Notes: generated from the letters alone by a model not told the origin. 64,000 nt of DNA from Bin5 sp965220715 (GCA_965220715.1 OZ244843.1:806001-870000), one strand, 5' to 3'; shown: positions 27,968 to 36,423, counted from the stretch's first letter. Translations and numbers: made by a program.

Positions 27968-29638
27968 TTAACGCGACTCAATGACCACATCGCGTGTGTT
28001 GGGGTAGGTGCCAGTTGGCCCGACCTGGAAGTTCTTTACCCAGGGCTTGACCAGCACGAACAAGCGGTTAAACATGATAGGCATGATGGCGGCGTCAGTG
28101 ATGTAGAGTTGCTCTGCCTCCTGGTAGAGCCGATGCTTCTCGTTCTGCTCGAGCGTGTAACGAGCCTGATCCAAGAGCGCATCCACCTCCGGGTTGCCGT
28201 ATCCCCAACGGTTGAGCTCGGGCGCATTTCTCATCGATTTGCTATGCGCCATCTCCCAGACGATAGACTCCAGATCGGGGAAGCGCGCGGTGGTGCTGTT
28301 GATGCCCATCTGCGCCCGCGTTTCCGCGCTTTCGTACTCAAACTCCTCCACCTTGATCTCCACCTCGATGCCGAGGTTGTCCTGCCACATCTGCTGCAAG
28401 GCGACGATCAAACGCGGGGCAATGCCGAAGATGCCCGACCAGCCCGGTTGGAAGAACTTGATGGGCGGCAGGTTACTGACATCGCCGTAGGAGGATTCAC
28501 TAATCAGTTGCTTGGCCCGGTCAGGATCGAAAGGGATGTCCTGCACATTGGGATTATGCCCAGGCATGGTGGTCGGAATAATGCCATGGGCTTCGGTGTA
28601 GAGCCCCTTCAAGACTGTTTCTATCAAGGTAGTGCGGTCAATGGCGGCGTTGAAAGCCTGGCGCACCTTGATGTCATCAAAGGGCGGAATCAGCACCTTC
28701 TTCCACGTGTACCACCACCAGATCATGTCGACCAGCACCAGTTCGGGGTCGTCGGCATCTTTGAAGCGCGGCACATTGACTGTATCCAGCTCCACCACGT
28801 CGATCTCATCGTTCTCGTAGAGCGCGAGTTGGGTCTGTTTGTCCTCCAACTGTAGCCAGACTACCTCATCCAACTGTGGCGGGCCGGCCCAATAGTGAGG
28901 ATTCGGCTCGTAGACGATCCGTTGCCCTTCGACGAACTCCTTAATCATAAAAGGACCTGTGCCGACGGCGCGGTGCGTCCACGGGTCGTCGGGGGTATCG
29001 GATTCCACGTTGGCCTTCTGTACCATCCAGAAGGCGGCGAAGGGCATGCGCGCCACAAGATCGACGGCCTGATCGAGCGTGATGGCCACCGTGAAATCAT
29101 CGATAATCACGACGCCTTCCATCGCCTCGGCCTCTCCATCGCGTACGGCTTCATAACCGACGATGTTGGCCAGCCAACGCTTGGTGGAGGCGTCTTCATG
29201 AGCCGCATTGCGGTTGAGGCTGTAAACCACGTCGTTGGCGTTGAAGGGGCTGCCATCGGACCATTTCAGACCCTCACGCAGATGGAAAGTGAAATCCAGA
29301 AGATCATCGCTGATCTCCCAACTCTCGGCCAACTCGGGAACGACGTTGTAGTTGGCGTCTGTCCGTACCAAACCACTGAAGTTCATTTCATGATAGTGCA
29401 GGTCAACCAACGTGCCCATCGTATGGGGGTCCAGCGCCTTGAATGGCTCGGGCTGGGCCAGGGTCAGAACCTGTCGGGCGGCGGGCGCCGGCTGAGCATC
29501 CTCTGCCGCCGGCGACTCGTCTTCGACTGCCGGGGCTGCCGGGGCTGCCGGGGCGCAGGCCGCAGCCAGCACGGCCAGGCCAAGTCCACCAGCCCCTTGG
29601 ATCAACTGTCGCCGCGAAATCTTTGCCGTTTGTCGCAT
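27968..29638 (-). CDS. ABC transporter substrate-binding protein, family 5, Tat lipoprotein
   Basis: A 556-residue extracytoplasmic binding protein of the peptide/nickel/oligosaccharide group. N-terminus RQTAKISRRQLIQGAG has the twin-arginine pair, followed by a hydrophobic stretch and the lipobox LAAAC near residue 28, then an Ala/Pro/Glu-rich linker to about residue 53. The mature domain shows the family pattern (LKWSDGSPFNANDVVYSL, VGTGPFMI). RBS AAAGGAGGT precedes ATG 29638. First gene of the minus-strand operon with the two permeases. Confidence 0.94.
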   Translation of the reverse strand: MRQTAKISRRQLIQGAGGLGLAVLAAACAPAAPAAPAVEDESPAAEDAQPAPAARQVLTLAQPEPFKALDPHTMGTLVDLHYHEMNFSGLVRTDANYNVVPELAESWEISDDLLDFTFHLREGLKWSDGSPFNANDVVYSLNRNAAHEDASTKRWLANIVGYEAVRDGEAEAMEGVVIIDDFTVAITLDQAVDLVARMPFAAFWMVQKANVESDTPDDPWTHRAVGTGPFMIKEFVEGQRIVYEPNPHYWAGPPQLDEVVWLQLEDKQTQLALYENDEIDVVELDTVNVPRFKDADDPELVLVDMIWWWYTWKKVLIPPFDDIKVRQAFNAAIDRTTLIETVLKGLYTEAHGIIPTTMPGHNPNVQDIPFDPDRAKQLISESSYGDVSNLPPIKFFQPGWSGIFGIAPRLIVALQQMWQDNLGIEVEIKVEEFEYESAETRAQMGINSTTARFPDLESIVWEMAHSKSMRNAPELNRWGYGNPEVDALLDQARYTLEQNEKHRLYQEAEQLYITDAAIMPIMFNRLFVLVKPWVKNFQVGPTGTYPNTRDVVIESR

Positions 29639-29928
29639 GACAGACCTCCTTTAGTATGTAGTTGCTCAACATTCGTGTCCGGCTGCGCCGGTTCCACAAG
29701 CTTGACCATGATCTGGCGCTAGACGGCGTCGTCCACCTCGACTCCCTCCTGCATGGCCCGTTCGGCGCATAGCGCCGTATCAGGAGAGCAAGTGGAAAGA
29801 TGTCCTAATGTGAGTTCAATTTGAAACCAATAGTAGGGAGCTTGCAATGGGAACGATGGCATTTCCCCTGCTCTTACTAAGATCCCACACTCCTAGTCTC
29901 GTTAGAGATTCCCATTAGAAGTGTTTGT

Positions 29929-29966
29929 ATTTTAGCAGCCTGGTTAGAGCTTGTAAAGTGCACTTT
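29929..29966 (-). promoter_or_regulatory. Promoter with palindromic operator for the ABC operon
   Basis: Minus strand: TTTACA (29952-29957), exact 17-nt spacer, TAAAAT (29929-29934). The -35 is overlapped by the perfect 12-bp palindrome AAAGTGCACTTT (29955-29966). The promoter is about 290 nt from the gene start, leaving a long leader. Confidence 0.6.
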
Positions 29967-30039
29967 CACGATGGGCGCATCCCAAATTATCGTGTCGATT
30001 CGTAGCGCCCTATTTCATCGGTCCAGAAAATCCGCAACG

Positions 30040-30310
30040 TCTCAGTCACAATCAATTCGCGACCTTGCCTGGGGCGAGCGAAGGGATCTCCCGCTCCTTA
30101 TTTCTGGTTTATGGGCGGTCGGCCGCAAGCGGCCTCCCTTGTGCAGGGGCTCCGCCCCCGCAACGCCCCCGTCCAAAAACATGCCTCACCCACCGCTGCG
30201 CCTTCTTCGCAGCCGTGCGCCTGTCCGGCAGTGTGCCTGCCGCCAACCAACGACGTTTCGAAGAAAGCCTGAATGGTGCCAGCGGTGAAGGGTTGGTCAA
30301 GGATGGCACT
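30040..30310 (+). repeat. Dispersed structured repeat, copy 2
   Basis: Matches 56268-56552 from the word GGCGAGCG to the tail GGTGAAGGGTTGG. Hairpin A is GGCCGC-AA-GCGGCC, different in sequence from the other copies but still paired. Hairpin B is GGGGC-TCC-GCCCC. GGGCG before A can pair with CGCCC after B, closing a three-way fold. Confidence 0.75.
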
Positions 30311-30441
30311 GAAGAGAGGGCTGATGACATGAAAATCGTGCTACAACAGTCCTGTCCATTCCCCAATCTAAGTTCCTTGTACGGGTGGGGTCACAAAAAG
30401 CGAATAACTGACCATTCTTGATTCGGACAGCCGCTGTCCAA

Positions 30442-30483
30442 AAATCTGGGATGCACCCTTCACGGTGGGTGCATCCCAGATTT
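30442..30483. repeat. 17-bp perfect inverted repeat (GGGATGCACCC motif)
   Basis: Arms 30442-30458 and 30467-30483, loop TTCACGGT. Half-sites of the same motif occur at about 29966-29990 (TTCACGATGGGCGCATCCCA) and 30613-30628 (GTGGGATGCGCCCGTCAC). Together they make up the rest of this 1-kb intergenic region, which has no gene. Confidence 0.75.
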
Positions 30484-30634
30484 CAGGGCGCATATTGTCT
30501 GAACCAGGATTTTGGGGATTCGTGGATTGACAGGATTGCAGGCGATGGGCCGATCTCTATGCAGCAGGGCTTTTCTCGTCGGCTGAAGAGGCGCTTCGCA
30601 GTTGTCGAACATTGTGGGATGCGCCCGTCACTGT

Positions 30635-31717
30635 TCACGATTTGCGAACTCCGAATCGCTCCAACGCTTCCTCATCCAACTCAACACCCAGGCCCGGCTG
30701 CTGCGGGACCTTGACGTAACCGTCCTCGAAATCCAGAGGGCGGACAATGAGATCATCCACGCGTAGGAACTCTCCGACGATATCGCTGGACAGCGTTGTT
30801 GCCTTGGTCGCTGCGCATGCATGGAGGTAGCTCGCCTCCGAAATACCCAGGCCAGCTCCCGACCCATGCCAGACAGGCATACCGGCCGCCTCGGCAATCG
30901 CCGTGCCCTGCTTGAACTCGTTTAGGCTACCCCCCAGGTTCAGGTAATCACACGCCTCGCGCTTGACGGCGTTCACGACATCTTGAAGACTGCCCAGGTG
31001 CAATGCCAGCGGAAAGTCCAGCTTCTCCCTCAGCGAAACGTACCAATCCAAATTGCTGCGCGAGACGGGATCCTCAAGGCATTCGATGTTATCGTGATAC
31101 GGCTCCAGGCCGCGGGCCAACTCAAGTACGTGTATCGGATGTTGCAGGTGCTGCATCGGGTCGATGGTCACTTTAACGGCTGTGCCAACTGCCTGGTTGA
31201 TGGCCGCAATGCGCTCGACCACGGGATCGCCCACCTTGGCTTTCATCTTGAGCACACCCAACCCAATATCCACGGCTTGCCGAGCCCGCTGCGCCGCATC
31301 CTCAGGCCACATCTGCCCACTGCAAAGAGACGTTCGCACCCGGTCACGATAGGCGCCGCCGAGCAACTGGTAGACCGGCAGCTCCAGCGCCTTGCCCACC
31401 AGGTCGTACAGGGCCATTTCATAGGCTTGATAGGCCCCGCTCTCTGGGCTCCAAAGGTCGCCGATGGGCAGATTCTGCCAGTTCATCTCAAATGGATTCT
31501 GCCCGTCAAACAATGGCGCATACTGGCGGATTGTGCCCTCTGCCAGGCCTTTGGGCGCCTCGCCCAGCCCGCTGAGACCACTGTCTGTGGTCATCCGCAG
31601 CAGCACGATAGGGGAATCCCACCAGGGGCCGCCCAAACCGTCGATATTGGCACTGTGCCAACTGACGGGCTGCAGCGGTACACGGACGCGAAAGGTTTCA
31701 ATCTTGGTAATCTTCAT
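30635..31717 (-). CDS. Enolase-superfamily sugar acid dehydratase/epimerase (MR/MLE type)
   Basis: A 360-residue mandelate racemase/muconate lactonising enzyme-like protein. The N-terminal cap is followed by a TIM barrel. The K-x-K base is K157-M-K159 (VLKMKAKVGD). Metal ligands D186 (VTIDPM) and E212 (IECLEDP) are visible; the third ligand expected near residue 240 is not obvious (LALHLGS), and H284 (PVWHGSG) could be the second base. Such enzymes abstract the proton alpha to a carboxylate, usually of a sugar acid. It is alone on the minus strand inside the bracketed accessory segment next to an ABC transporter, so acid-sugar use is a fair guess. Confidence 0.9.
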   Translation of the reverse strand: MKITKIETFRVRVPLQPVSWHSANIDGLGGPWWDSPIVLLRMTTDSGLSGLGEAPKGLAEGTIRQYAPLFDGQNPFEMNWQNLPIGDLWSPESGAYQAYEMALYDLVGKALELPVYQLLGGAYRDRVRTSLCSGQMWPEDAAQRARQAVDIGLGVLKMKAKVGDPVVERIAAINQAVGTAVKVTIDPMQHLQHPIHVLELARGLEPYHDNIECLEDPVSRSNLDWYVSLREKLDFPLALHLGSLQDVVNAVKREACDYLNLGGSLNEFKQGTAIAEAAGMPVWHGSGAGLGISEASYLHACAATKATTLSSDIVGEFLRVDDLIVRPLDFEDGYVKVPQQPGLGVELDEEALERFGVRKS

Positions 31718-31944
31718 TTAAGGCGCCTCCAATGCTGCCATCTACCAGTTGCGTTGCGACTCTCGACCAGGTCTATCCTCATTCAACTTGGACTCCCGTA
31801 ATTTCCGCAAGTCCATTCAAGGTTACGACCAGATGATTCAGGACGTCTCGGCATCGGACAATCTTCTGAGTCCATTTGCGGAAACGACCGCGACCTGCAT
31901 GTCGGTGTTGATGGACAAGGCAAGCAGGCACGACCTGTTCAGCA

Positions 31945-32240
31945 GTATGGGATCATTACAATACGTCACAAACGATGGAAAGTGGAAGAGCGTCTTCGTT
32001 TGCTCAAACAGAGCGCATCACTCGCCAAATCAGCGACCCGCACGCCAACCACTCTGACCCATCACTTTGCAGTCGCGCTCTGGGCCTTCACCAAGCTGGA
32101 GATGTTAGAAATGCGCACCAGGAAGAGCCACGATGCGCTCAAGACCCACCTGTATCTCTCTGCGTTGGAACAGGCTTTCGATGTCCCATGCCGGTTGGAC
32201 CCAGTGCGTCTTGCTGCCCAATTGCGTAACATGAACTGTA
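31945..32240 (+). pseudogene. C-terminal fragment of a DDE transposase
   Basis: In one frame the sequence gives HKRWKVEERLRLLKQ, then ASLAKSATRT, then THHFAVALWAFTKLEML and ALKTHLYLSALEQAF. This order is the C-terminal end of a DDE transposase in which KVEE holds the catalytic Glu. The N-terminal two thirds are absent and no start or terminal repeats are seen. It is a different element from the IS at 53943. Confidence 0.6.
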
Positions 32241-32520
32241 AAAACAGTACCACATGTCTCAGGCTGCCCCAAGCAGGCATTTTAGGGTCGGAATGATCGT
32301 TCTCAGACGCTTAATCGGCGCGCAACCGCCAACAATAGATATCTGAGACCTTTATCACTTGAGTAGGTACAACAGAAAACACAGATTTTCCAGCCTGCTC
32401 CTCCGGCTCGCCGAGCGTGCTCTGTGTCATTTTGTCTGTTACCGCGGCGGCGAAACCTTGCAGGGGCGCGTGGATCGGCGAGGGCCTGTTCATGGAATCA
32501 GCAGAGTTCCTGGATAAGGG

Positions 32521-32698
32521 TCAGGACTTTCGCTGGGATGTCAAGAGCAGGTAAACTTGAAAGTTGATAATAAAACAGAAATATGTCGAATATCTGATCA
32601 GGACGCCGATCAACTGCACATGCACGAACTTGGCAGAAAATCTGGAAGACACGAGCCACGATGTCGTCAGCAGTTACCTGAAAAGGGAGCGACTCACA
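32521..32698 (+). mobile_element. Left-end remnant of the 53943-type insertion sequence
   Basis: Begins with AGGACTTTCGCT, the terminal inverted repeat of the intact IS, and continues with the leader and first ~45 codons of its transposase (KQKYVEYLIRTPIN, YLKRERLTA). There are many substitutions and the transposase ATG is changed to ATA. It stops abruptly at GACTCACAGC and is fused to direct repeat A. It is a dead, older relative of the IS at 53943-55005. Confidence 0.85.
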
Positions 32699-32848
32699 GC
32701 CGGGGATCTGGTGGAACAAGCACAGCGCCCACGGCCGCAATGTCAACCAGTTGACGGCGCAGGACGAGACCGACATGGGCGCGTCGGCCAGCTTCTATGA
32801 TGTGCGGGTGTTTGTGGAGGCGGCGTAGGGGGTGGCGTGGGTTCAGGA
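32699..32848 (+). pseudogene. Direct repeat A, right copy: 3' end of molybdoenzyme gene
   Basis: 150 bp nearly identical to 24575-24725, including the TAG at 32826 and the trailing GGGTTCAGGA. Only the last ~43 codons are present, fused directly to the IS remnant. From 32849 to 32998 nothing is recognisable, and 32300-32520 and 31718-31940 also hold no supported gene. Confidence 0.85.
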
Positions 32849-32998
32849 AAGCGCTGGTGGAGAGGTGGAATGCGCCGGATGGATATTTGCGGACGGGGAT
32901 GGCGTAGTGTGTGAGGCGTGATGGCGCTTGAGAGAAGGATAGGCACCCTCTCCCTTAGTGCGGTCTAGTGCGCACGCCTAAAGTAGCCTGACAAAGAA

Positions 32999-34129
32999 TC
33001 AACCGTCGTTCTCAACGAAAGTCAGGTTCCGGGGACGTCGCAATACATACCCATTGCCTGTTGGAAGTATATCACCATCCAAGCTGACGAACTTCTGGTC
33101 TCGAAATGCTTGAATCACCATGTCGTAGGCAGGTTGCTCAAATTCAACCTGAATGCGGAACAGTCTCTCGTCCCTTACGGTCAAGAGGACTGCCTTCCCA
33201 TCGAAATTGTCAGGTTCTCTCTCCAGTCTGACAACCTGGGCTATCAAGTGTTCGTCAAAGGAAGGGTCATTGCGACGAAGGAAATCGGCCGCCTCCGACA
33301 GAATGCCCGCCGAAGTCTCAGTAAACTTGTAGTTTGTATCCGGGACGTTTGACGGGCGAACATTTGCCCAAAACAGGGCTATCTCGATTCCCCGCCCGTT
33401 TTCTGCCAGTGTCGCTATCGATTCGCAAAGATTGGCGCTAACACCTTCCTTTACCGCCTGACTGAAGGGTTCCAGCGTATCTTCGGATACCGTTTCGGTG
33501 ATTGCCCGCGAAGTATGGTGAAGAGCTTTGGATAACTGTTTCGTAGCCCGCCGGGGGAAAGGTGCAGTATAGGCGTCACCGAAATCGGTCTGCGTACCGA
33601 ATCCCGCCGGCACTGGGGAATGCAGCGTCAGGTCGTATCCTTCATGATATCCCGGAAGGGGTTGCACATTATCAAGATAGTCAGCCACATTAGAGCTGGC
33701 TCTGCCGCGATAGGCCGCGCTGGGTTTTTCGGCGGCGCGGGCGGCTGAGGCCAACATAACGTAGGCGGCGTCAAGCATTTCCGCGTTCTGGCGAAGAGAG
33801 AGTGACTTCTCAGCCATCCCGTTCGGTGAGCGCATATGAATAACATCCGCTCCAGTACGTTCCAAATCATGGAATACGTCTAGCTGCGACCTGTTTTCGA
33901 CGGTGGCGAGAACCGCAATCGCTTCGCCCATCGCTTCGGCAAAGTCGGCGAATGTGTCTTGAAATGGACAGAGGATTTCCCACTTTCTGTTTTCATGGTC
34001 CTTGCTAAAGAGCGTCGCTCGATTTCCCCAATCGCCCTCGTCAATCCACTGCCGCGATTTGAGATATGTACGTAGGCTTAAGAGTGACAGCGAAGTCAAC
34101 GCCTCCCGGTCGCGAATGTCAACTCTCAT
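32999..34129 (-). CDS. Unknown protein paired with DUF4365 nuclease-like gene
   Basis: A 376-residue soluble protein that I cannot place in a family. N-terminal ~100 residues look alpha/beta (LRTYLKSRQWIDEGDWGNRAT); the middle is helix-rich; the C-terminal ~90 residues are beta-rich (VLLTVRDERLFRIQVEFEQP). ATG 34129 overlaps the stop of the upstream gene as ATGA, so the two are coupled and probably work together. A conserved partner of a predicted nuclease is often its sensor, inhibitor or immunity protein; which applies here is open. Confidence 0.7.
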   Translation of the reverse strand: MRVDIRDREALTSLSLLSLRTYLKSRQWIDEGDWGNRATLFSKDHENRKWEILCPFQDTFADFAEAMGEAIAVLATVENRSQLDVFHDLERTGADVIHMRSPNGMAEKSLSLRQNAEMLDAAYVMLASAARAAEKPSAAYRGRASSNVADYLDNVQPLPGYHEGYDLTLHSPVPAGFGTQTDFGDAYTAPFPRRATKQLSKALHHTSRAITETVSEDTLEPFSQAVKEGVSANLCESIATLAENGRGIEIALFWANVRPSNVPDTNYKFTETSAGILSEAADFLRRNDPSFDEHLIAQVVRLEREPDNFDGKAVLLTVRDERLFRIQVEFEQPAYDMVIQAFRDQKFVSLDGDILPTGNGYVLRRPRNLTFVENDG

Positions 34130-34626
34130 TCCGACTCCCCCCTTTCGACCCTTTCCATCAGAACAGAAAGCTGCTCACTGCCGAAGATGTTGGCAACAGG
34201 AATGTGAACGGTAACGCTGGTCATATTGGGTACCGGCGGCTGCCCTTTCAATGAAAGCCAGTAGGCGCAGTGACGCAGACAGAGTTCACTGCTTGTTTGG
34301 TGTAGCCACTGTGCCCGTTCTTGAGGCATAAGAACAACTATCAGGATGCGGGGGATCATGGCATCTTGTGACAAGTCCCTATAGTTTCCGATGGGCAAGG
34401 GAAAAGCCAATTCGTTCTCACGCAGAATGTCTTGAGAAGTTGCTTTGGCCTGGAATTCGATTCTGGGGCCTCTTCCAAAGTCAGCCCCCAGAACGCCGTC
34501 TATACTGCCTCTATCCACCTGCGGCTCATCGGTATAGAAACCCGCGTGGGCAGCGACAGCCCTGATGTATGCTAGAGAGAACCGCTCCTTCCTTATGTTA
34601 CTGTCCGCATAATCCGTTCCGCCCAT
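34126..34626 (-). CDS. DUF4365-like PD-(D/E)XK nuclease domain protein
   Basis: A 166-residue protein resembling DUF4365. The core is DRGSIDGVLG then RIEFQAKATSQ, giving D43, E57, Q59 and K61 in the order D...(E/Q)xK expected for a PD-(D/E)XK nuclease active site. ATG 34626 (MGGTDYADS) is preferred to 34746, which adds 40 residues of unlikely composition. It is the first gene of a two-gene operon, with a 4-nt ATGA overlap with the next gene. Located in a stretch of toxin-antitoxin and transposon debris, so a role in defence or genome conflict is likely but unproven. Confidence 0.78.
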   Translation of the reverse strand: MGGTDYADSNIRKERFSLAYIRAVAAHAGFYTDEPQVDRGSIDGVLGADFGRGPRIEFQAKATSQDILRENELAFPLPIGNYRDLSQDAMIPRILIVVLMPQERAQWLHQTSSELCLRHCAYWLSLKGQPPVPNMTSVTVHIPVANIFGSEQLSVLMERVERGESE

Positions 34627-35132
34627 ACTACCACTCTTCTCCGTCACCAAGACTGAATGTGCAGATGTCAAGCCGCTTCCAACGCGTGGTACAGATCGTG
34701 CCTTTGAGCAAGGCCGGGAAGGTGAAAACGCCATACAGATCAACATGAGATGTCGATACGAGGCGCTGCAACTGGTACGTCTACAAATCGAAGATTTCAG
34801 TAACGAACTCTATGGACGCCAGACTGTAAACAACGAAAGGAATAGAACAAATGTTACAGTGGAGGGCACAGTTTGTCAAATCTCGTGGATCGGTCTTTGA
34901 ATCTGATACCAGGCATTTTCCTTCAATCAGGCCCTCGTGACTGCAGGGGCACTTTCTGCGACAAGTTGCGACCCGCTTGGATCGTAACTACAACCTGAGC
35001 ACAAGGTAAGGACAAGAGTGTCGATGTGACATCCGACGAGATTGCGGCACAAAGTGGCGACGTTTCCTCGCGGTCTTAGGCGGCTGAGCGCAAGGTCGCC
35101 GCAAGCATGACGCGCACGCAGAAAGGTAGAGC
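34627..35132. other. Spacer without a recognisable gene
   Basis: Between the DUF4365 gene and the DUF433 gene. No ORF with family resemblance, no hairpin and no repeat that I could match elsewhere in the window. Confidence 0.4.
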
Positions 35133-35336
35133 ATGGAAGCATTCCCGAGAATCACTTTCGACCCTACCGTCATGGGCGGCAAAGCATGCATTCGGGGGTT
35201 GCGCGTGACGGTTGGAACTGTCGTCAGCCTCTTGGCAGCCGGGAGGTCAGCCGAGGAAATCGTGGCAGCCTACCCGTACCTTGAGAGGGAAGATATCGAC
35301 CAATCCTTAGCCTTTGCAGCATGGAGGTTGGAATAG
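35133..35336 (+). CDS. DUF433 antitoxin
   Basis: A 67-residue protein with the DUF433 pattern: ITFDPTVMGGKACIRGLRVTV then LLAAGRSAEEIVAAYPYL and the helix REDIDQSLAFAAW. DUF433 proteins are small helical DNA-binding antitoxins that usually precede a DUF5615 PIN-like toxin. That toxin is present only as a stump directly downstream. Complete in length for its family. The antitoxin may now be an orphan. Confidence 0.88.
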   Translation: MEAFPRITFDPTVMGGKACIRGLRVTVGTVVSLLAAGRSAEEIVAAYPYLEREDIDQSLAFAAWRLE

Positions 35337-35359
35337 CGGGAGGTTCCGCTTTTCCTTCC

Positions 35360-35467
35360 ATGACCGTGAAACTCGTGGTCGATATGAACCTGTCATTGGG
35401 GGAGCACATCCCCAAATGGGAACAGGTTTCCGGGCCGGATGACTGCCGCTACCTCTTCCTCAAGTAA
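35360..35467 (+). pseudogene. Truncated DUF5615 (PIN-like) toxin
   Basis: 35 codons beginning MTVKLVVDMNLS, the typical DUF5615 N-terminus with its first catalytic Asp. After about 25 codons the frame enters direct repeat B (from 35435) and stops. A full toxin would be about 110-120 residues, so the catalytic core is lost. Confidence 0.75.
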
Positions 35468-35680
35468 TTCTCCACATCAGAAACCTCTATCAGCCCCCCC
35501 CTCCTCCGTGAAGACCCGCCGCGCCCGCTGGGCCGGATTCTCCTTCTGCTCCAGCCGTTGCCATAAGGGAGCGAGCATGCGCTCCTCGCCGTAGCCGCGG
35601 CGGGCGAGAGCGGCTGCGGCCAGCGCGAGGACCTCTGCCAGAAAGCCGGGCGCCGGCTCGGGCGCGGCCAGGCCGCCGCG
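35435..35680 (-). pseudogene. Direct repeat B, left copy: 3' end of glutamate-cysteine ligase
   Basis: 246 bp matching 36845-37095 in the same orientation with scattered substitutions and small indels. On the minus strand it still ends GLIEVSDVENYL. It carries only the C-terminal ~80 codons and a little downstream flank; no start is present. Confidence 0.85.
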
Positions 35681-35786
35681 CTTCCGCCCGGCAAACTGGA
35701 ACTAAAGCGCGGACCGACCGGTCCCGGTCGCGCGGCGGATAATCGAGAAGTGGATTCTGTAGACTTTGTTTACGCTGTAGTCAGCC

Positions 35787-36131
35787 TTAGCAGGATTCAG
35801 GGGGTACAACCCGCTCCATCTGGTCGATCAGGCTTGGAAGGTCTTCCTGCACCGTCTTCCAAAGGATATCGAGGTTGATGCTGAAATAGGCGTGAAAAAG
35901 CCGGTTTCGCATTGCGACAATACTGGCCTAGGGGATGGCGGCCAACTCCTTCCGAGTCGAGTCGGTTATCTGGGACGCGGCTTCGCCAACGATCTCGATA
36001 CCCTTGACCAGCGAAAGGAGCAGCTGGCGGTCGGTCTCCAGTTCCTCCCGCACCCGGCCGTGCGCAAACGACACAGCCTCACGCGCGGCTTCGATCATGT
36101 GGCGCAAGCGGATTCTGTCATGCCTGCTCAT
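35787..36131 (-). pseudogene. HEPN-domain toxin with internal amber codon
   Basis: Reading through one TAG gives about 114 residues with full HEPN length: MSRHDRIRLRHMIEAAREAV at the start, ELAAIP-stop-ASIVAMRNRLFHAYF in the middle and DLPSLIDQMERVV at the end. The stop replaces the Trp usually seen after IP (TGG to TAG). The RNRLFH (R-x4-H) ribonuclease motif lies beyond the stop, so the product as written would be inactive. It overlaps the MNT gene by 14 nt as the second gene of the usual MNT-HEPN order. Confidence 0.85.
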
Positions 36132-36423
36132 ATTGAACTTCGGCCCTGGCCAGAACTTCCTGACGGAAGTATGGACTCAGATCCTCGGCTGTGCGCAGGT
36201 CGACTTTCCGCCCCGCGAAGAGTTCGGATAGCGTCAGTTCCATACCGGCGACACCCAGCAGTCCCGGGATACGGTCCGGTTCGAACTCGACGAGCAGGTC
36301 GATATCGCTGTCAGGTCCGAAGTCATCGCGCAGTGCTGACCCAAAGACGGCGAGCCGCCTGATACCGTGCTCCTGACAGAAGGCGGTTAGTGTGGTTTTT
36401 GATACCGACACTTGTGGGTTCAT
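36118..36423 (-). CDS. mntA: MNT nucleotidyltransferase antitoxin
   Basis: A 101-residue minimal nucleotidyltransferase. The active-site block is FGSALRDDFGPDSDIDLLVE, containing GSxxR and the two metal-binding Asp of DxD. Proteins of this type (MntA) AMPylate or otherwise block the partner HEPN toxin. ATG 36423 (MNPQVSVSK) is preferred to 36447. The antitoxin is intact although its toxin is interrupted, a common state of decaying modules. Both genes lie between the two copies of direct repeat B. Confidence 0.88.
   Translation of the reverse strand: MNPQVSVSKTTLTAFCQEHGIRRLAVFGSALRDDFGPDSDIDLLVEFEPDRIPGLLGVAGMELTLSELFAGRKVDLRTAEDLSPYFRQEVLARAEVQYEQA

Noticed and set aside
34747..35132. Possible small genes in the spacer left of DUF433
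   Set aside because: Frames are short, Cys/Arg-rich and without ribosome sites or similarity.
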